Shown here piece after piece: positions 1-11,578 of a stretch of DNA of 64,000 nt (its first letter is position 1; every line of letters begins with the position of its first letter). The notes beneath the pieces were generated by a model that was given only the letters and a program-made list of their open reading frames with translations, made no database searches and was not told where the DNA came from. This stretch comes from Arthrobotrys musiformis (taxonomy: Eukaryota > Ascomycota > Orbiliomycetes > Orbiliales > Orbiliaceae), in the NCBI GenBank assembly GCA_036971715.1, contig JAVHJL010000001.1, positions 3,844,001-3,908,000 on the forward strand, written 5' to 3'. Made by a program: the position numbers and the translations under genes.

Positions 1-4
1 AGAG

Positions 5-1255
5 ATGACGGCGGATGATCCGGTGTATCCGCTGACTACTATGTTCCCATCGATCGCGGTGTTTACGCTTCGCCATACGCTGCAGAAGTGTGGTGGTGAT
101 GTTGCACGGGCTATTGATGAGTTGCTTAACCTTGGATTTTTGGACGGGGAAGGAGAGGGGTTGAAGGGTGTCGATGCGTTTTCGGAGGATTCCATTGGCA
201 GTGGGAGTGGTGGTAGTGGTGGGAGAAGGAAGGGGAAGAAGAAGGGGAATAACCGTCAATCTCAGGTTGGGAATATACTGGAGGAACTTGACGCCGCTGG
301 CGGCGCCGGGCCGTCGTCGAAGTGGGAGCAGATGGAGACGGAAGTCACTTTCTTGGCTACGAAGCTTAATGTTTCCCCTCAAATTGCCAAATCGACGTAT
401 CATAAACATGGGGGGCTGTCGAGCACGTTGATTGCATTGATTGAGGCACATGGAGATGGGGATACGATCCCCGAGGATGCATCACATCTTGAAACCATCA
501 GTTCTATCAAGGCGAAGTATCCTAGGTTATTGCAGTCTCATGTTGTCGGGTTGGTTAAGATGTGCAAGGACGATATCCCGAGCGCCTTCAAGTTCGCAGA
601 GTTGCTAAATAGAAGGCAGCTCCACAAACTCACCGTGGACAACAGCAACTCATCTCAAGGTCCGAAGAGTCCAACATCGCCAACAGCTATTGCATCGTCT
701 TCTTCAGATCTCTGGAATGTAGTAGGTAGCCCGCGAAAGACCCCAACCTCGCCAACAAGCCCCACCTCCCCTCGAATGTCCTACCGAACCGCCGCGCTAG
801 CTGCAACCGACCATGCCGCCGCTCGCAACGAAGCCTACAATAAAGCTTCAGCCGCCTATCGTCGTTCCAAGAGCGACCACCTCATGGGTGCCGTCGCCAC
901 GTACTACGCCGAGGAAGGAAAAAATCACGGAACCCGTTTGAAGGCGTACAGTGACATGGCTGCCGAGGCTCTAGTCGAAGAAAATTCGAGCGAGTATACA
1001 CTTGATCTGCACGGTGTTACTGTTCAGCAGGCTTTGAAGATTGTGAATGAGAGGGTTACTAGTTGGTGGGTTCGGACTAATAGCAATGATAGTAGAGCTG
1101 TTACCCCGTTTAATATCATTACTGGTGTTGGGACGCATAGTAGGGGCGGGCAGTCGAGGTTGGGCCCCGCTGTGTCTAAGATGCTGATCAAAGGAAACTG
1201 GAAGATAGAGGTTCGGCCCGGGAATGTCACAGTTTTGGGGGTTCAGAAAAGGTAA
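5..1255 (+). CDS. CUE-like / DUF1771 / Smr domain protein (probably 5' partial)
   Basis: 416 residues are visible, ending at the TAA at 1253-1255. The N-terminus (MFPSIAVFTLRHTLQKCGGD, then DELLNL) reads as a CUE/UBA-like ubiquitin-binding helix set. A DUF1771 helical stretch follows at about residues 260-325, rich in Ala, Arg and Tyr. A C-terminal Smr domain has LDLHG near residue 335 and a TGVGTHSRGG loop near residue 375. In yeast the related Cue2 is an endonuclease acting on stalled-ribosome mRNA in no-go decay; that role is inferred here from the domain set. The middle is low-complexity with S/P/T repeats (SPTSPT). The first in-frame ATG is 5 nt into the window and related proteins usually have more N-terminal sequence, so an upstream exon probably lies outside the window. 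Confidence 0.8.
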   Translation: MTADDPVYPLTTMFPSIAVFTLRHTLQKCGGDVARAIDELLNLGFLDGEGEGLKGVDAFSEDSIGSGSGGSGGRRKGKKKGNNRQSQVGNILEELDAAGGAGPSSKWEQMETEVTFLATKLNVSPQIAKSTYHKHGGLSSTLIALIEAHGDGDTIPEDASHLETISSIKAKYPRLLQSHVVGLVKMCKDDIPSAFKFAELLNRRQLHKLTVDNSNSSQGPKSPTSPTAIASSSSDLWNVVGSPRKTPTSPTSPTSPRMSYRTAALAATDHAAARNEAYNKASAAYRRSKSDHLMGAVATYYAEEGKNHGTRLKAYSDMAAEALVEENSSEYTLDLHGVTVQQALKIVNERVTSWWVRTNSNDSRAVTPFNIITGVGTHSRGGQSRLGPAVSKMLIKGNWKIEVRPGNVTVLGVQKR

Positions 1256-1904
1256 TACGGGCGTTGTCCCGTAAAGTAGAGCTGGCGGAAAGGTCAGCAA
1301 TGGGGGGGCGATACCATTTTTGGGATTTCTTTATTTTCTTTTAGCGGGTTACAGTACTGGTTGTATGTTCTATCTCCTTTAGACTCATGTTTCTAGTTTC
1401 TACATTTTCTCGGTTTATTATATTAGCGTTTCGTGGGAGGGTTCTGCATAGTTAACAGGTTTTTAACAAATGGAAATGCCCTCAGGTTCTCTTATTGGCC
1501 TTGATATATAGGCACACATGTCATACAAAAGCGCAGGTGCAGGTTTATGTACAGACTTAGGTATATGGTTATTATATTCCTCAAAAGTTTGGAAGTACCT
1601 TTCAAGCATCTATACTGCACCACCGGCCATCTGTCGGTTTTGGCTGTCTCCTTGAACCCCGTTTAGGTTTTGATCCTCCTCTTAAACCTGATCAAATAGT
1701 CTTGCAGTCTCTTTCCATTTGCGTTCATACTCTCGGCGTAAGGCAATACGCAAGTATTACCATCGATGTTGTATACGATGAAGAAATCGGTCCCGGACGA
1801 AGGACGAAACGACAGAAACTGTGATCATCGATAATTGTATGTTCAGTAGCTGTTTTACTTTCGTCCTTCCCTTGCTTCGGGTCTATGGGACTAAAAGAAA
1901 CCAT
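1256..1904. other. intergenic, convergent 3' regions
   Basis: About 650 bp between the Smr gene (+) and the orphan gene (-). It is AT-rich with no open frame of note, and probably carries the two 3' UTRs. I see no other feature. Confidence 0.6.
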
Positions 1905-2774
1905 CTAGAGCCTTACCTGAACCATGCCTCCCGCTGACATTATCCTATCTAATTCGTCGTACATCAATGGATAGACATGACGTTTAAATTTGTTATAGTA
2001 GACATCCCCGTCCGTACTTATAAGAACAAAGGCATCTGATTCCCCGAAGAGGAATTGATATGGCTTTACTTTCCATCCGTTGCCGCTTAGGAATGACTGC
2101 AGGATCAATTCCGCAGTATCAGGCAGCCCGTGCCAACGGTAGCCGAGATTGCAGCGGGCGAAAAAGCTACCTTCGGGCCCGAGGCTCACATATAGCGAGC
2201 TTTTGTCGATTAGTTTGTCGGGAAGTTGGCTGAGCCACTCCCTGAGTCTTGGGTAACTTGCGCTGTTCGAAAGCTCTGGGTTAACGTGTAGCGTCAGCTG
2301 TCCGTGAATAGAACTTTGACAATCTAAAATTGGATTGAGGAAAGAAAAGGTAGTGCCCTGGTGTCTTATATATATGGCTGATGCAATGTATACAAATCCT
2401 TGTATCAGGTCGACCTGGGTATAAGACCAAGGCTAAATACAGCGTTGTATATACAAGGAAAGGTGGTGGTTGGATGTTACCCCAGAACTCAACTTGAGTT
2501 TCTTCATCCTGAGCGAGATAAGCATGAAACCAATCCGCTCCCCAAGTTGAAAAACATACATCTGTAGCTACAGAAGTTGCTTCGGTGCCGTATTTTTGAA
2601 CCACCTTCTCGGGCATAAAATCCTATTTCGTAAATATTAGCGAACGTTAAACTAACATATCTTCTACCAAAGAGTTGAACTCACCCAGGTACGGGAATAT
2701 CTAGGATTGGGGTTGGGGTCATAAAGAAACCAATTCGAATTTAGATAAAAGCTGACAATGTATTTAATAGGCAT
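1905..2774 (-). CDS. orphan protein, three exons, function unknown
   Basis: Model: exons 2774-2685, 2622-2481 and 2323-1905, giving 216 residues. Introns start GTGAGT and GTAACA and end AATAG and TTTTAG, and the frame is continuous across all three exons. The start is the ATG at 2774 (MPIKYIVSFYLNSNWFLYD). Exon 3 holds the most distinctive stretch, YVSLGPEGSFFARCNLGY, followed by RWHGLPD and a helical segment. This resembles a repeat-like module common in uncharacterised fungal proteins in which a 'LG..G.FF' strand is followed by a 'LP..' helix. There is no signal peptide or membrane segment. A GTAAGG near the stop could be read as a donor, but the nearest acceptor would make an intron of only about 26 nt. 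No function can be assigned. Confidence 0.6.
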
Positions 2775-3499
2775 CTCGAACGATTTGGTTAAGACTCCTT
2801 GGTCTTCGGAGGGGGGAATGAGGCAGAGGCCATGTCTTAATAAGGGCTATTGGCTAGAGGAGCTGGCCCATGGATCCAGGAGCGGGGTCATTGATTGTTT
2901 TCTTTTTCAACAGAGGGCTGGTTGAATAGAAGGAGCTCGAGCTGCAGTCGGACTTAGGAATCTTTCCGAGGGTACCGCGAATTAATTCAAATTTCTACAG
3001 CAGCTGCGCAGCTTTGATTGGCAATGGTCGTTACTTATATAATTTAATAAACCAGATGCGGGTCTCCGCTGTGACTTGATTTGAAACTTAAGTCCATGAT
3101 CATATGAGCTGTTAGCATGCTCTGTTCAGACATAGGTTACCTCAAGCCACGTCCTATTAGCCTTCTGAAATGAATCTTGTTTTTTACTCTTATCAATTTC
3201 TGTTATCTCAAATTTACTTCAAATTAATTTATCGCCATGCGGCCACCTTCCGCGGACTGGATTAAAGGCGATAAGATATATTTATTACTGTTGAATTGCC
3301 TGTATATCTGACTGAGCTACAGTAAACGATACGCTAATTTGTATTTAATAACGACCTAGTCGTTCTGAAGATCTATCTCGAGATCTCTTCCAGCATAAGA
3401 ATTAATCTGAAAGGTAACGGTATTCAGGTACCAATTAGTATCAATATTATAAATGTAAAAAGGAAGGGAATTTCTAAAGAGGACTGACCTCAAATATCG
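2775..3499. other. intergenic, AT-rich
   Basis: About 725 bp upstream of the orphan gene and downstream of the first small paralogous gene. Mostly AT-rich; I see no coding signal or RNA gene. Confidence 0.55.
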
Positions 3500-4140
3500 T
3501 CATTGACTAAACCTAGCCACAATTCTACCGTCTGGATCAAGGAGCTCCACTACGCCACTCTTGCTCGGACCTTGGTAATCATTAGCTATCACGCACGCTT
3601 AAACTATATCTAAGAGGTAGTATGGAAGGTGGAACCTTCGAACTGATAAGTCTGACGCCGTTTGATCAGCTTCACATCCATCGTTTTGTCCGCTTGTAGG
3701 TAGTAGGTATTGAAATTCTCATCGTTTAGCCAGACTCGCACCTCGTTGAATCCGGCCGTAGTTACACCCTTCGTGACGGTACCGCTTGGTTTGCAATTGA
3801 TTACCCAGGTGGCTACTTCGAGGTAGGCCACTGACTGATCGCAATTGGCTCGCACGTTGGCTTCTTCCAGGCGGACCTTGAGTTCAGGTTTCTTGTCGGG
3901 ATCACGTCTCGCACGGAACTGCTCTCCGATGTTGAAACCAGGCGCTGGCTTTAAATTTTGGAGGTCGGACGATGTGTGCAGACCAGGCTGTATTTGCGGG
4001 TTAGACCCCATCTGTCCAATTTGCGAATCGGACGGTAGTTGCAAATTAGGCCCCGTCTGCGAATCGGACGACATTGATATTGTTTTCCCCACCTGGGCTG
4101 TCAATATCGAGCTGTAAAGTGCTGTTAGAAGGTATAGCAT
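3500..4140 (-). CDS. small secreted protein, member A of a two-gene paralogous family
   Basis: Model: exons 4140-3636 and 3570-3500, giving 191 residues. The 65-nt intron (GTTCCA...ACCAAG) has an AGCTAATGA branch site close to the acceptor. The N-terminus (MLYLLTALYSSILTAQVG) looks like a signal peptide. A low-complexity region with repeated S-D-S-Q/N-P-Q follows to about residue 65. The conserved part has LNDENFNTYYLQADK and TYQFEG, then the last exon reads SGVVELLDPDGRIVARFSQ. Without the intron the frame stops at 3610 and the conserved tail is lost. Splicing is supported by the neighbour at 5331-5715, which has the same phase-1 intron position (TYxxxG) and an equally long 71-nt last exon. 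The family is not one I recognise. The donor is weak, so the end is less certain than the start. Confidence 0.6.
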
Positions 4141-5330
4141 TAGCTAGGTCTATAGACTTAGAGGAGAATATTCCAGAGAAATGGATTCAGCACCTGGATA
4201 TTTAGAAAAAAAAACGGCATCATCTGCCAGCCCCCTCTAGGCCTCTGTGAAGCCGTCTTGTAAAATGAGCCGACACTTCTTTTAACCAGTCGATCTCGGG
4301 GCTAGGCTATAGGAAGACTTCTTTTAACAGCTCGCATTAAATTGCCCCGGCTGGTTAACTTTCAGCAGCGGAACTTTCTTCGATGTGCATGCATAACTGG
4401 AGCGTTGCATTGTAATGCAGGGAGAAGCGACAAGGGGTGGACTAACTACCTGTGCATGGGACGGCTTAAGTCGCACAGGGTAGAATCCGGACCCGGGTAC
4501 CCACCTCGGGTCGGGTGTGACAACATAAATGTTCCATTTCCAGTACCAAAAAATACAACACGATACGTCTTAATCCTTCCACACGGCTTACAAAACATCT
4601 TCAATTCCGTGATCATGAAGTAGCGGATACATGTACTTTTGTATATTATTGCGTTATATCAGACGAACCTTCTTTTTGTCGTCTACGTACTGGGGTTAGC
4701 CCCACATGCATACTACGACACATCGAATTTATGAACTCTGTGTTCGTCTTTCGTAGAATTATTATATTAGGTAAAAGCATGTGCAGAACTCGTTCAACAT
4801 CGACGTTGATATATGCAATATATCTTGATCGGTTTCAAATGCGAGGAAGATTCGCGGAGTCATATCCTGTCACAAAAAAAAAAGGCCCCTTTCTTCAGTT
4901 TGAAAATGTTCAAACGGGGTTCCTCGTTCACAAGCTGGCTCATAATGTCTATTGATAATCGCAAAGGGAGGTTCACTGGTCCAACTAGAGATTTGAATTG
5001 ATTGTATCTATAATACTATCAAGAAATCCGGGTGGATTTTGTAACAAGCTTAAAGAATGTATTTGACAAATACCGCAGCAAACAAAAATCTGTTTCCCGA
5101 AGCTATGACATATATCAATATATGAAGACTATCGAAATCAAAACCAAGACTGGAAAATCTTGGAGGTTGGGATTTTCCCTTGTATCCATCGCCGCTAGCA
5201 AATCTTATTGATCAATTGAGTGTAAGATTTGCGTAGAAAGCATTTTGCTTATACATCTACTAAACTGTTAAAATGTTAGCAGTAGCAACTAAAATATTCC
5301 GGGCAAAGATTGAGGAAGCAATATACCAAC
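4141..5330. other. intergenic between the two small paralogous genes
   Basis: About 1.2 kb of AT-rich sequence including the upstream region of member A. Small open frames (for example 4342-4623) lack convincing codon structure. No repeat or RNA gene recognised. Confidence 0.5.
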
Positions 5331-5715
5331 CTACTGCTGGAATTTGGCGACGGTGACGCCATCAGGGCCAGTGATGTTGACGATTCCGCTGCCTCCAAGG
5401 CCTTGTTTTTCATATTATTAGCTTTTTCGAGCCCATGAAACTTTACACGACTTTGGGGTACCAGGGCATACCAGTGATGGTGTAAGTCCTGCCGATAACA
5501 GCTGCCTGATAGCCGGATTGAAGTCTGTAGACATCCTTATCTCCGTTCACTTTCTTGACAGCGATGCTGCTAAATGGAGGAGTGGTAACGTTAGGGGTGT
5601 TGCTATCGTTGGCAAGCTCGGTGGCACCACCATTGAGGAGGAATTGGACGCTTCCAACGGTCTGGTCCAATTGGAGCTTGACGGTGTTATCGACGAAGGA
5701 GAAGGTGCCGGTCAT
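5331..5715 (-). CDS. small protein, member B of the two-gene paralogous family
   Basis: Model: exons 5715-5472 and 5401-5331, giving 104 residues. The 70-nt intron runs GTATGC...AACAAG with a GCTAATAA branch site. The sequence starts MTGTFSFVDNTVKLQLDQ, with no signal peptide. The core has alternating hydrophobic residues that suggest a beta-rich fold. The end of exon 1 (RTYTITG) joins LGGSGIVNITGPDG and the tail VTVAKFQQ. The tail aligns with member A (SGVVELLDPDGRIVARFSQ against SGIVNITGPDGVTVAKFQQ), and both introns fall at the same place in phase 1. If the intron is not removed the protein ends at 5443. A clear TATA box lies about 140 bp upstream. Function unknown. Confidence 0.65.
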
Positions 5716-5855
5716 CTTGAGTTTTTAAGAAGAGTTAATATCTATAAAGAATAGATTTGGTTTTGATAGATGTGGATAGGCTGTGTAGTGCTGTTGTTAT
5801 TCTTAAGCTTGGATGAGGAAGAAAGATTTGAGGATTGAGAGGCAGGAAGCAGGCC

Positions 5856-5863
5856 CTTTTATA
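5856..5863 (-). promoter_or_regulatory. TATA box of the small paralogous gene at 5715
   Basis: TATAAAAG on the minus strand, about 141 bp upstream of the ATG at 5715. It is a strong match in a region otherwise without coding signal, and it suggests inducible or high expression. Confidence 0.5.
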
Positions 5864-8618
5864 CTTGAGATTTCCTGGTTTCTGCGTTATAGACGGCCTT
5901 TTTTTTTTCGAGCTTCAGGATAGAACCATACTGAGGAATTGGCGAGCTGGGATTCTGGGAATCGATTATTGCTTTCATGATCAGAGCTCTTCCTGAGCGA
6001 TATCGCAAGCCACGGCCACCGTGTACCACTGGATCGAAGTCGGCCTTTTGATCAAAAAAGAAAATATTTTATAAGGTTGAATTATACCTGCCGGGCTCTT
6101 CGACAGCCGTGAGGGGTATCTAAGTCGCTTGAGTACTGTGTATTCAAATCAATTGGTGCCATGACTAGAGAAATGTCGACATGACAGTTCTCGGCTTCGG
6201 AGAGTGTGCGAGACCACTTCAACCCGGCGCAGATCAGAGTACCATGAGTAAACCATGATAGAAAATATAGCAACTCAGCCCACAGCCTCTATTTTGAATT
6301 GATCGAAAGACGAAGGGATAGTACGGTTAAAATTTCCATGGCTGAAACGCCATGTCAGTCGATTTCGGGCTAACGTTGCAACGTCACAACCCTGTGGATG
6401 ATATTCGAGGCCATCCATGTGTATTTAGAAGTCGGAATCGGGAACCACCCCTATCATCTAACTTATGATCATATGGAGGGACGTTGAAAGTGCATGATAC
6501 ACTTCGGGCATAAATTTTTACTCCGGGTCAAATATTAGGTCCCACCACAGTAGCATTTGGTTTACGAGATAACGGGCTCCTCTCCTTCATAGCGCGCATT
6601 GTAGATGATATATATATACAGAATATTATTAAAGAGAACCTGTGATATACATGTATACTATCTAAATGATTATATTATGACAGCATCCCAAGCTTCAAAC
6701 AGCGTACTTGCAAAACTTATAGCGCCCAGACAACCGGAACATGCAACAAAAAGCCCTAATAATAGCTGTAACAAATATTGCCAGACTCTTCATAATCAAT
6801 TGGATATTTCTACTATGTAACGTATGTGCGCCCGGCTCTCGGTAGTCCATCCTTGTGTATGCCGAAGGGGAGGCGGGGTAGCGGTTCGAGACCAGGGGCA
6901 GCGGGCCGTAGCACAAAGCTAAGTCAGGCCGCCTCATGCAAAAGAGTGGAGTTCCGGAACCGGCACCAACGATAAAATAGTCGTTTGCATTGCATTGTTT
7001 TGTCAAGGATGCCGTCTGCACTTTAGAGGCCCTTTTTTTTCTTTCTTCAAGTATATATTGAACCAGAATAGAATGGCGGGCTGGTACACGTCTATGGCGA
7101 AATGACACCACACAATGCGCGCAATCGCAATCGCATCGAGTACCTACGGCTACACGTGTACTGGCGGTTGGCCTGTGGCATCATCCTAAGTGCTAATATA
7201 CGTAATTCGAATTGACATCAAAACGAAAATCGCGGAATGGAGGGCTGGTCTTGGTCAATTGGGGGCGTCAGGAGCCAAAGGATCATCTTCTCCTCCTTCA
7301 TTGATTGCTTGCTTGGGCCTCTTATACCTTGTAGTTTTATATCATGAAAATGGCATACCGATCAAAATAAATATAAAATTTTCAGCACATGTTGAGAGCT
7401 CATGGGCCGACGTCCGACGAACTTTGAACTTCGAGGAATACGGGATGTTGACGGGGAAAAAAGACAGGCTTCGATACTAGAAAAAAAGCAACAAAAACAA
7501 CACTAGGGTGATTACACAGGATCTAGATTTTACCAATATTAATGACTAAAACAAACTATTCCACTTACTATAATACTATACTAGAAAAGAGTACCTTTTT
7601 TAGTACCTTTTTCAGTACCATTTAGATACAAACTTATGTAAAATCTTCCGTTTCAACACTTCTGTAGCGTGCATTAAAGCCAAAGCACGAGATCAATGAG
7701 ATATCGTAGCAATATCGTAGCAATATTAATAATATTACCATTTTGCCGGCACAGGAGATATTCATCTTGTAGACCAGACACTGCCGTAGTGGGGGGACAC
7801 TTAAATATTCGTATGAAAACAATTATCGACTATTGTGATGGGAGCTCGGGCTAAATAGTAATATGAGTAGCCTCGAATCCAGGCGCTTTTAGGGGCAGGG
7901 TGAGAGGCCAGAATGGAAAGAGGGCACATACATGCAATCATGCAAATTTTTTTTTAGGTCCAAATCTAGGCGTTCGCAATCGGGGCAGCGTAATTTACCA
8001 ATTTTCATGCCGCTGGCTTAATTTACCCTGGTGGTCTGAGTACGACACAAGTGGCTTACGTGCGATTTCACTCTAACCTGCCTACTGGCTTACGTACGTG
8101 TTTTGAACTAGATTCTGGCATACCTGTAGGCGTTCCTACAAGTTGAGGTTCTCGCCACTATCAACACCTGGCGTTGGGCGCTGGAGTCGAAATATAAACC
8201 CCCATGGCGTAATTTTCTAGTGAATGCAAACTAAGGAACTGGACGAGCTCGAATTTTATTGTGCGATTGATTGATGTACGTGTGAGTTCTCCTTTCGGTC
8301 TGGAACGTTTATTACGAATCTAATCTTAATCCAGATGGGGTATAATGTTATATTCGTTTATAGTACATTCTCAAGATATTATATATTGAAATAATCTTAT
8401 ACTAGGGGAGTAATAAGCTTGGGTCAAACTTAATGCCGTTTACTTGTATTGAGGTTTTGTATACCTACTATGTAGGAGAGGGGGTTATTGGTACGGTATT
8501 ATTGCCATACTGCACAGTGCAACAATCTCAACATATCTACTTTACTAGGTCACATATCGATAGTAGAAGCCGCCGCGTAGTTTAAATGAATGACACGGCA
8601 TAGAAAAAAGCCCTCTTT
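5864..8618. other. gene-poor AT-rich stretch
   Basis: About 2.75 kb with no gene I can support. Short open frames (for example 6695-7111 minus) have no family resemblance. Local oddities are two adjacent copies of ATATCGTAGCA near 7701-7724 and three spaced AGTACCTTTT-like units at 7589-7620. A GGTTCGAGACC string at 6883 matches a tRNA B box but lacks the T-stem. Confidence 0.5.
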
Positions 8619-10021
8619 TCACTCCTTCCTTGTCGCCTGCGTAGCACCATCTTCCCCAGGACCGAACGACACGAGCTCAACAGGCCCCGGGCTTGTATGA
8701 CCCCACTCCTTCCCATGCATCTTCTTCTTCCCTTCCAGGGTAAAACTATCAACAAAAACCCACTGCTTCGGACTAACCTGCAACGCTAAACACCCTTTCT
8801 CCCCTTCCTTCCTCGAAACCTCCAGGATATACACCCACTGCACGGCCGCCGAGTGTTTTTTCAGAAAAGACTCGTATTCCGTTTCCGTGGGCAGGGAGAA
8901 CGGGCCCATTTTTGTTCTCAAAGTCGGGCCGGGTACGTGGCCGGGGTACCGCGGGAGGAGTTTTCTGTAGCAGAATAAATTGCTGAACACCAGGCTTTTG
9001 CGGAAGACCTCCTCTGCGGTTACTTCTCCGAAGAGGATGCGTGAAAGTTCGGTTTTTAGGCGGCGGGCGGGTTTGCGGCGTTCGTTTGTGGTTATGGTGG
9101 GTAGCGTGGATTGGATTGCTGGATCGTAGAGGTTGGAGGTTATGACGGAGGATAGGAGGTCGGCGCCTACGTTTGCTAAGTTTGATTCTAGGATTTTGTA
9201 GGGGGATTTTGGGTCGTCTGGTGGTGGCGGGAAATGGGTGTGGTAGTCTATTTTGATATCTAGGGGGTCGGATTTGGCTAGTATCCGGCCGGCGTCGAAT
9301 TTGGTGGGGTGGAGGGTTTGGACTACCACGCCTGTTTCGCTGTCGCTGTTCATTAAGGCGTGTTGGATTGGTGCGGCGCCCCAGTATCTTTTGACCCTTT
9401 TAGTACTCTTAAGATTGAGATGGGTTAGATGGAGGTTTACTTTGGTAAGAAGGAAGGGTGGACGTTCAACCCTCCGAATTTGGCGTGTTCGATGATGCGG
9501 CTGGGGATTAACAGTCCGAACGAGACTGCTATGATCAGGTCTACGGCACCGGGATCCTCCCAAGGAAGTTAGTAATTAAATTATCTATATAAATAAAAAG
9601 AGGAGCGGGGCGAAAGCGTACCTCCCATTTATCAAACTGCGCCTCGTCGAGCGAGAATAACTCCAACGAATTCTTAATAGCGAACTCCTTGACCGGATCT
9701 GTAACCCCCCCATGATGAATTAGAAAAAGTCTGTAATACCATAAGACTTTATAGGGGAGTATACACACTGGGCCTTTGCTGCGTCAGCCCCCTCCCGCGG
9801 GGTTTCTCGTGTTTGATAATAACATCGATGGAATCGATAATGCCCGACCCAGACTCTTTGAGCCTGTGAAGCGCCTGTAACGATCGCAAGCTGAAGTCGT
9901 CGGAGCCGCAGAAGAGGATATTGAGGCCTGCATTGAATCTACTGGCGTGGAAGGCCCTAAAGCTTGGGATTCGATAGGGAGACCTTAGATGCGGTCGAAA
10001 CAGCAGCCTGGCAGGGCCCAT
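8619..10021 (-). CDS. FMT1: mitochondrial methionyl-tRNA formyltransferase
   Basis: Formylates the initiator Met-tRNA in mitochondria using 10-formyltetrahydrofolate. Model: exons 10021-9769, 9698-9622, 9556-9441 and 9387-8619, giving 404 residues. An Arg/Phe/Ser-rich N-terminus (MGPARLLFRPHLRSPYRIPS) looks like a mitochondrial presequence. LNILFCGSDDFSLRSLQALH opens the Formyl_trans_N fold. The catalytic motif NVHPSFLPKYWGAAPIQHAL is restored exactly by the third intron (GTAAACC...TCAAAAG) and carries the family Asn and His. KFDAGRIL holds the catalytic Asp. The C-terminal domain ends near VSPKQWVFVDSFTLEG. The family usually has KYRG where this has KYWG. An unspliced frame runs through the third intron from 9563 and should not be taken as a separate gene. 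The first donor (GTGTGT) is the least certain. Confidence 0.9.
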
Positions 10022-10416
10022 GATGCATATTCTTCCCGCGGGTGTATATGTGTTGGGTGGTGTTGGAATTCGAACTCTGAGGTTCGGTTTTTGATAGGCC
10101 TTAAATTGGAAGTTTATAGTTGTCTAAAGTTGTAGCTTTCCGAATTCCGAGATCCGGATTCCGAAGCGCGGTCTTTTCTTCTTTTTTATAGGCATCCCGG
10201 TATATTAATACAAAGTCGTGCCCTTCGCTCTTTCTCATTCTACTCCGGTCGTAAACAGTAGCTAATATACACTGATGTTCCCATGAACTAACCCAATAGC
10301 GAATCCAATCCCCAAAACTCCTTGAAATGATGTCTATAGATCTATCGCTAAAACCGCGAGCAAAAACAAATTTCCAATGTTTCCAAAACCCACAATATTA
10401 TGTATTAAAAAGAGGA
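10022..10416. other. intergenic between SAF4 and FMT1
   Basis: About 395 bp upstream of FMT1 and downstream of SAF4, both on the minus strand. No coding signal seen; it should contain the SAF4 3' UTR and the FMT1 promoter. Confidence 0.55.
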
Positions 10417-11578
10417 CTAAGATTCTGAGTCCGAGTCATATCCCACTAGTCCAAGCCCGGGTCCAGAGCCCTTAGGATCGTCCTGCGCTCCACTGTCCGG
10501 GTCTTGACTGTCCTCATTCCCAGACGTAACAACATCTTGGTCTGCCACCTGCGGCCGCGACCGCTTCCGCTTCAACCAAATCCCTACATCCGCCCCTTCC
10601 CCCTTCAAAGAAGACCCATCAAAGGTATCCTGCAAGAAGGGATCCATCTTCTGCCTCGTCGACCGTCTCAAATCCCGCTGCAACCGGTCTTTACTCTGCT
10701 TCATCGCAATATCCTTCTTCAACATCGGTTTCCCATCCCTTCTAACGGCCTTCTTCTCTGCTTTCTCTGCTTCGGCGAATAGTGGTCTCGAATGTGCTTC
10801 GTCAACGGCCTTTTCGTACTGTCCGTCCGAGAAATCGACTAATTTCGCCAATCGGATATCTTCTGTTGTTTCCGGGAGTAGAGTGATGGAAAGCGAGTGT
10901 TTATCCCTTATTCCCTCCGTTTCCTTCTCAACTTCCTTCCTGGCTTTTTTCTCTTCTCGAAAGATTCTTCTGACTTTTTGAGAGTGCGTGTAAGGGTCCT
11001 CCCACATCCGGTCGGATAGGCGGGATAACTCATCCAGCCGTTTCGCATGCTGCGATTTCTCGGCCTTCTCGGTGGCGGATTGTTCAACCCTCGCGAAGGG
11101 ATTTTCGAGTCTTTCGATCTCATCCGCGTCTTTTATCTTCACCACACCTTCGCGATTCGGATCGGGTTCGCTTTGTCGTTTGCCGCCTTCTACGACTTGG
11201 TACGTCGTATTCTTCGGATCGGTGTGGATTTCGATCCATCCGTTGCAGACGGAGTGTTTTACACGGAAGCTGAAGATGGGGGTGGAGTAGTAGTTTCCTA
11301 TTTTTTTCTTTTCAGCGTTGAAGCGGACGCCTTGGGCGATGTGGTTGTTGCAGTGGGTGCACCAGATGTTGAAGGGGGTTTCGAAGCGGACGGTTAGGCT
11401 GCCGGAGGAGGAGAGTTTTGAGGCGCGGGAGCCGAGGGCGTGGGGTTTGTTGGCGTTTTTGTTCCATGAGGTTTTCGAGGGGTCCCAGTCCGGGGGGATG
11501 TATCTGTGCTTTGTTAGTTATGCGTGGGAACGGGTGGAAGATGGGGGGGAGGTACCTGCCCATGTTGAAGCCCTGCAT
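10417..11578 (-). CDS. SAF4: CWC16 / CCDC130-type splicing factor
   Basis: Member of the Yju2/CCDC94/CCDC130 family, nuclear spliceosome-associated proteins. Model: a 23-nt first exon 11578-11556 (MQGFNMG), a 52-nt intron GTACCT...GCACAG, and exon 2 11503-10417, giving 369 residues. The junction produces MGRYIPPDWDPSKTSWNK, a family hallmark. Zinc-site elements follow: FETPFNIWCTHC, then GNYYSTPIFSFRVKHSVCNG. The HxxC in place of the second CxxC is typical of the Saf4 branch rather than Yju2. The middle is a charged helical region, and the C-terminus is acidic and low-complexity, ending GLVGYDSDSES. It lies divergently from the ankyrin gene with a 389-bp shared promoter. The open frame beginning at a GTG at 11145 is only an internal part of this gene. 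Confidence 0.9.

Noticed and set aside
1855..1916. Extra intron at the end of the orphan gene (GTAAGG...TTTTAG)
   Set aside because: The intron would be about 26 nt, shorter than any other intron here.
5388..5447. Alternative intron in small gene B (GTAAAG...GGCAG)
   Set aside because: It is in frame, but the intron GTATGC...ACAAG aligns with member A in position, phase and last-exon length and keeps the GLGGSG segment.
6883..6893. GGTTCGAGACC, a match to the tRNA internal B box
   Set aside because: The flanking bases do not form a T-stem and no A box or acceptor stem is found upstream.
6695..7111. 138-codon minus-strand frame in the AT-rich stretch
   Set aside because: No family resemblance, no signal peptide, no plausible introns; length is possible by chance.
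8619..9563. Open frame reading through the third intron of FMT1 with its own start
   Set aside because: Its first 55 codons are antisense-like filler upstream of KYWGAAPIQ; the spliced model restores the complete catalytic motif.
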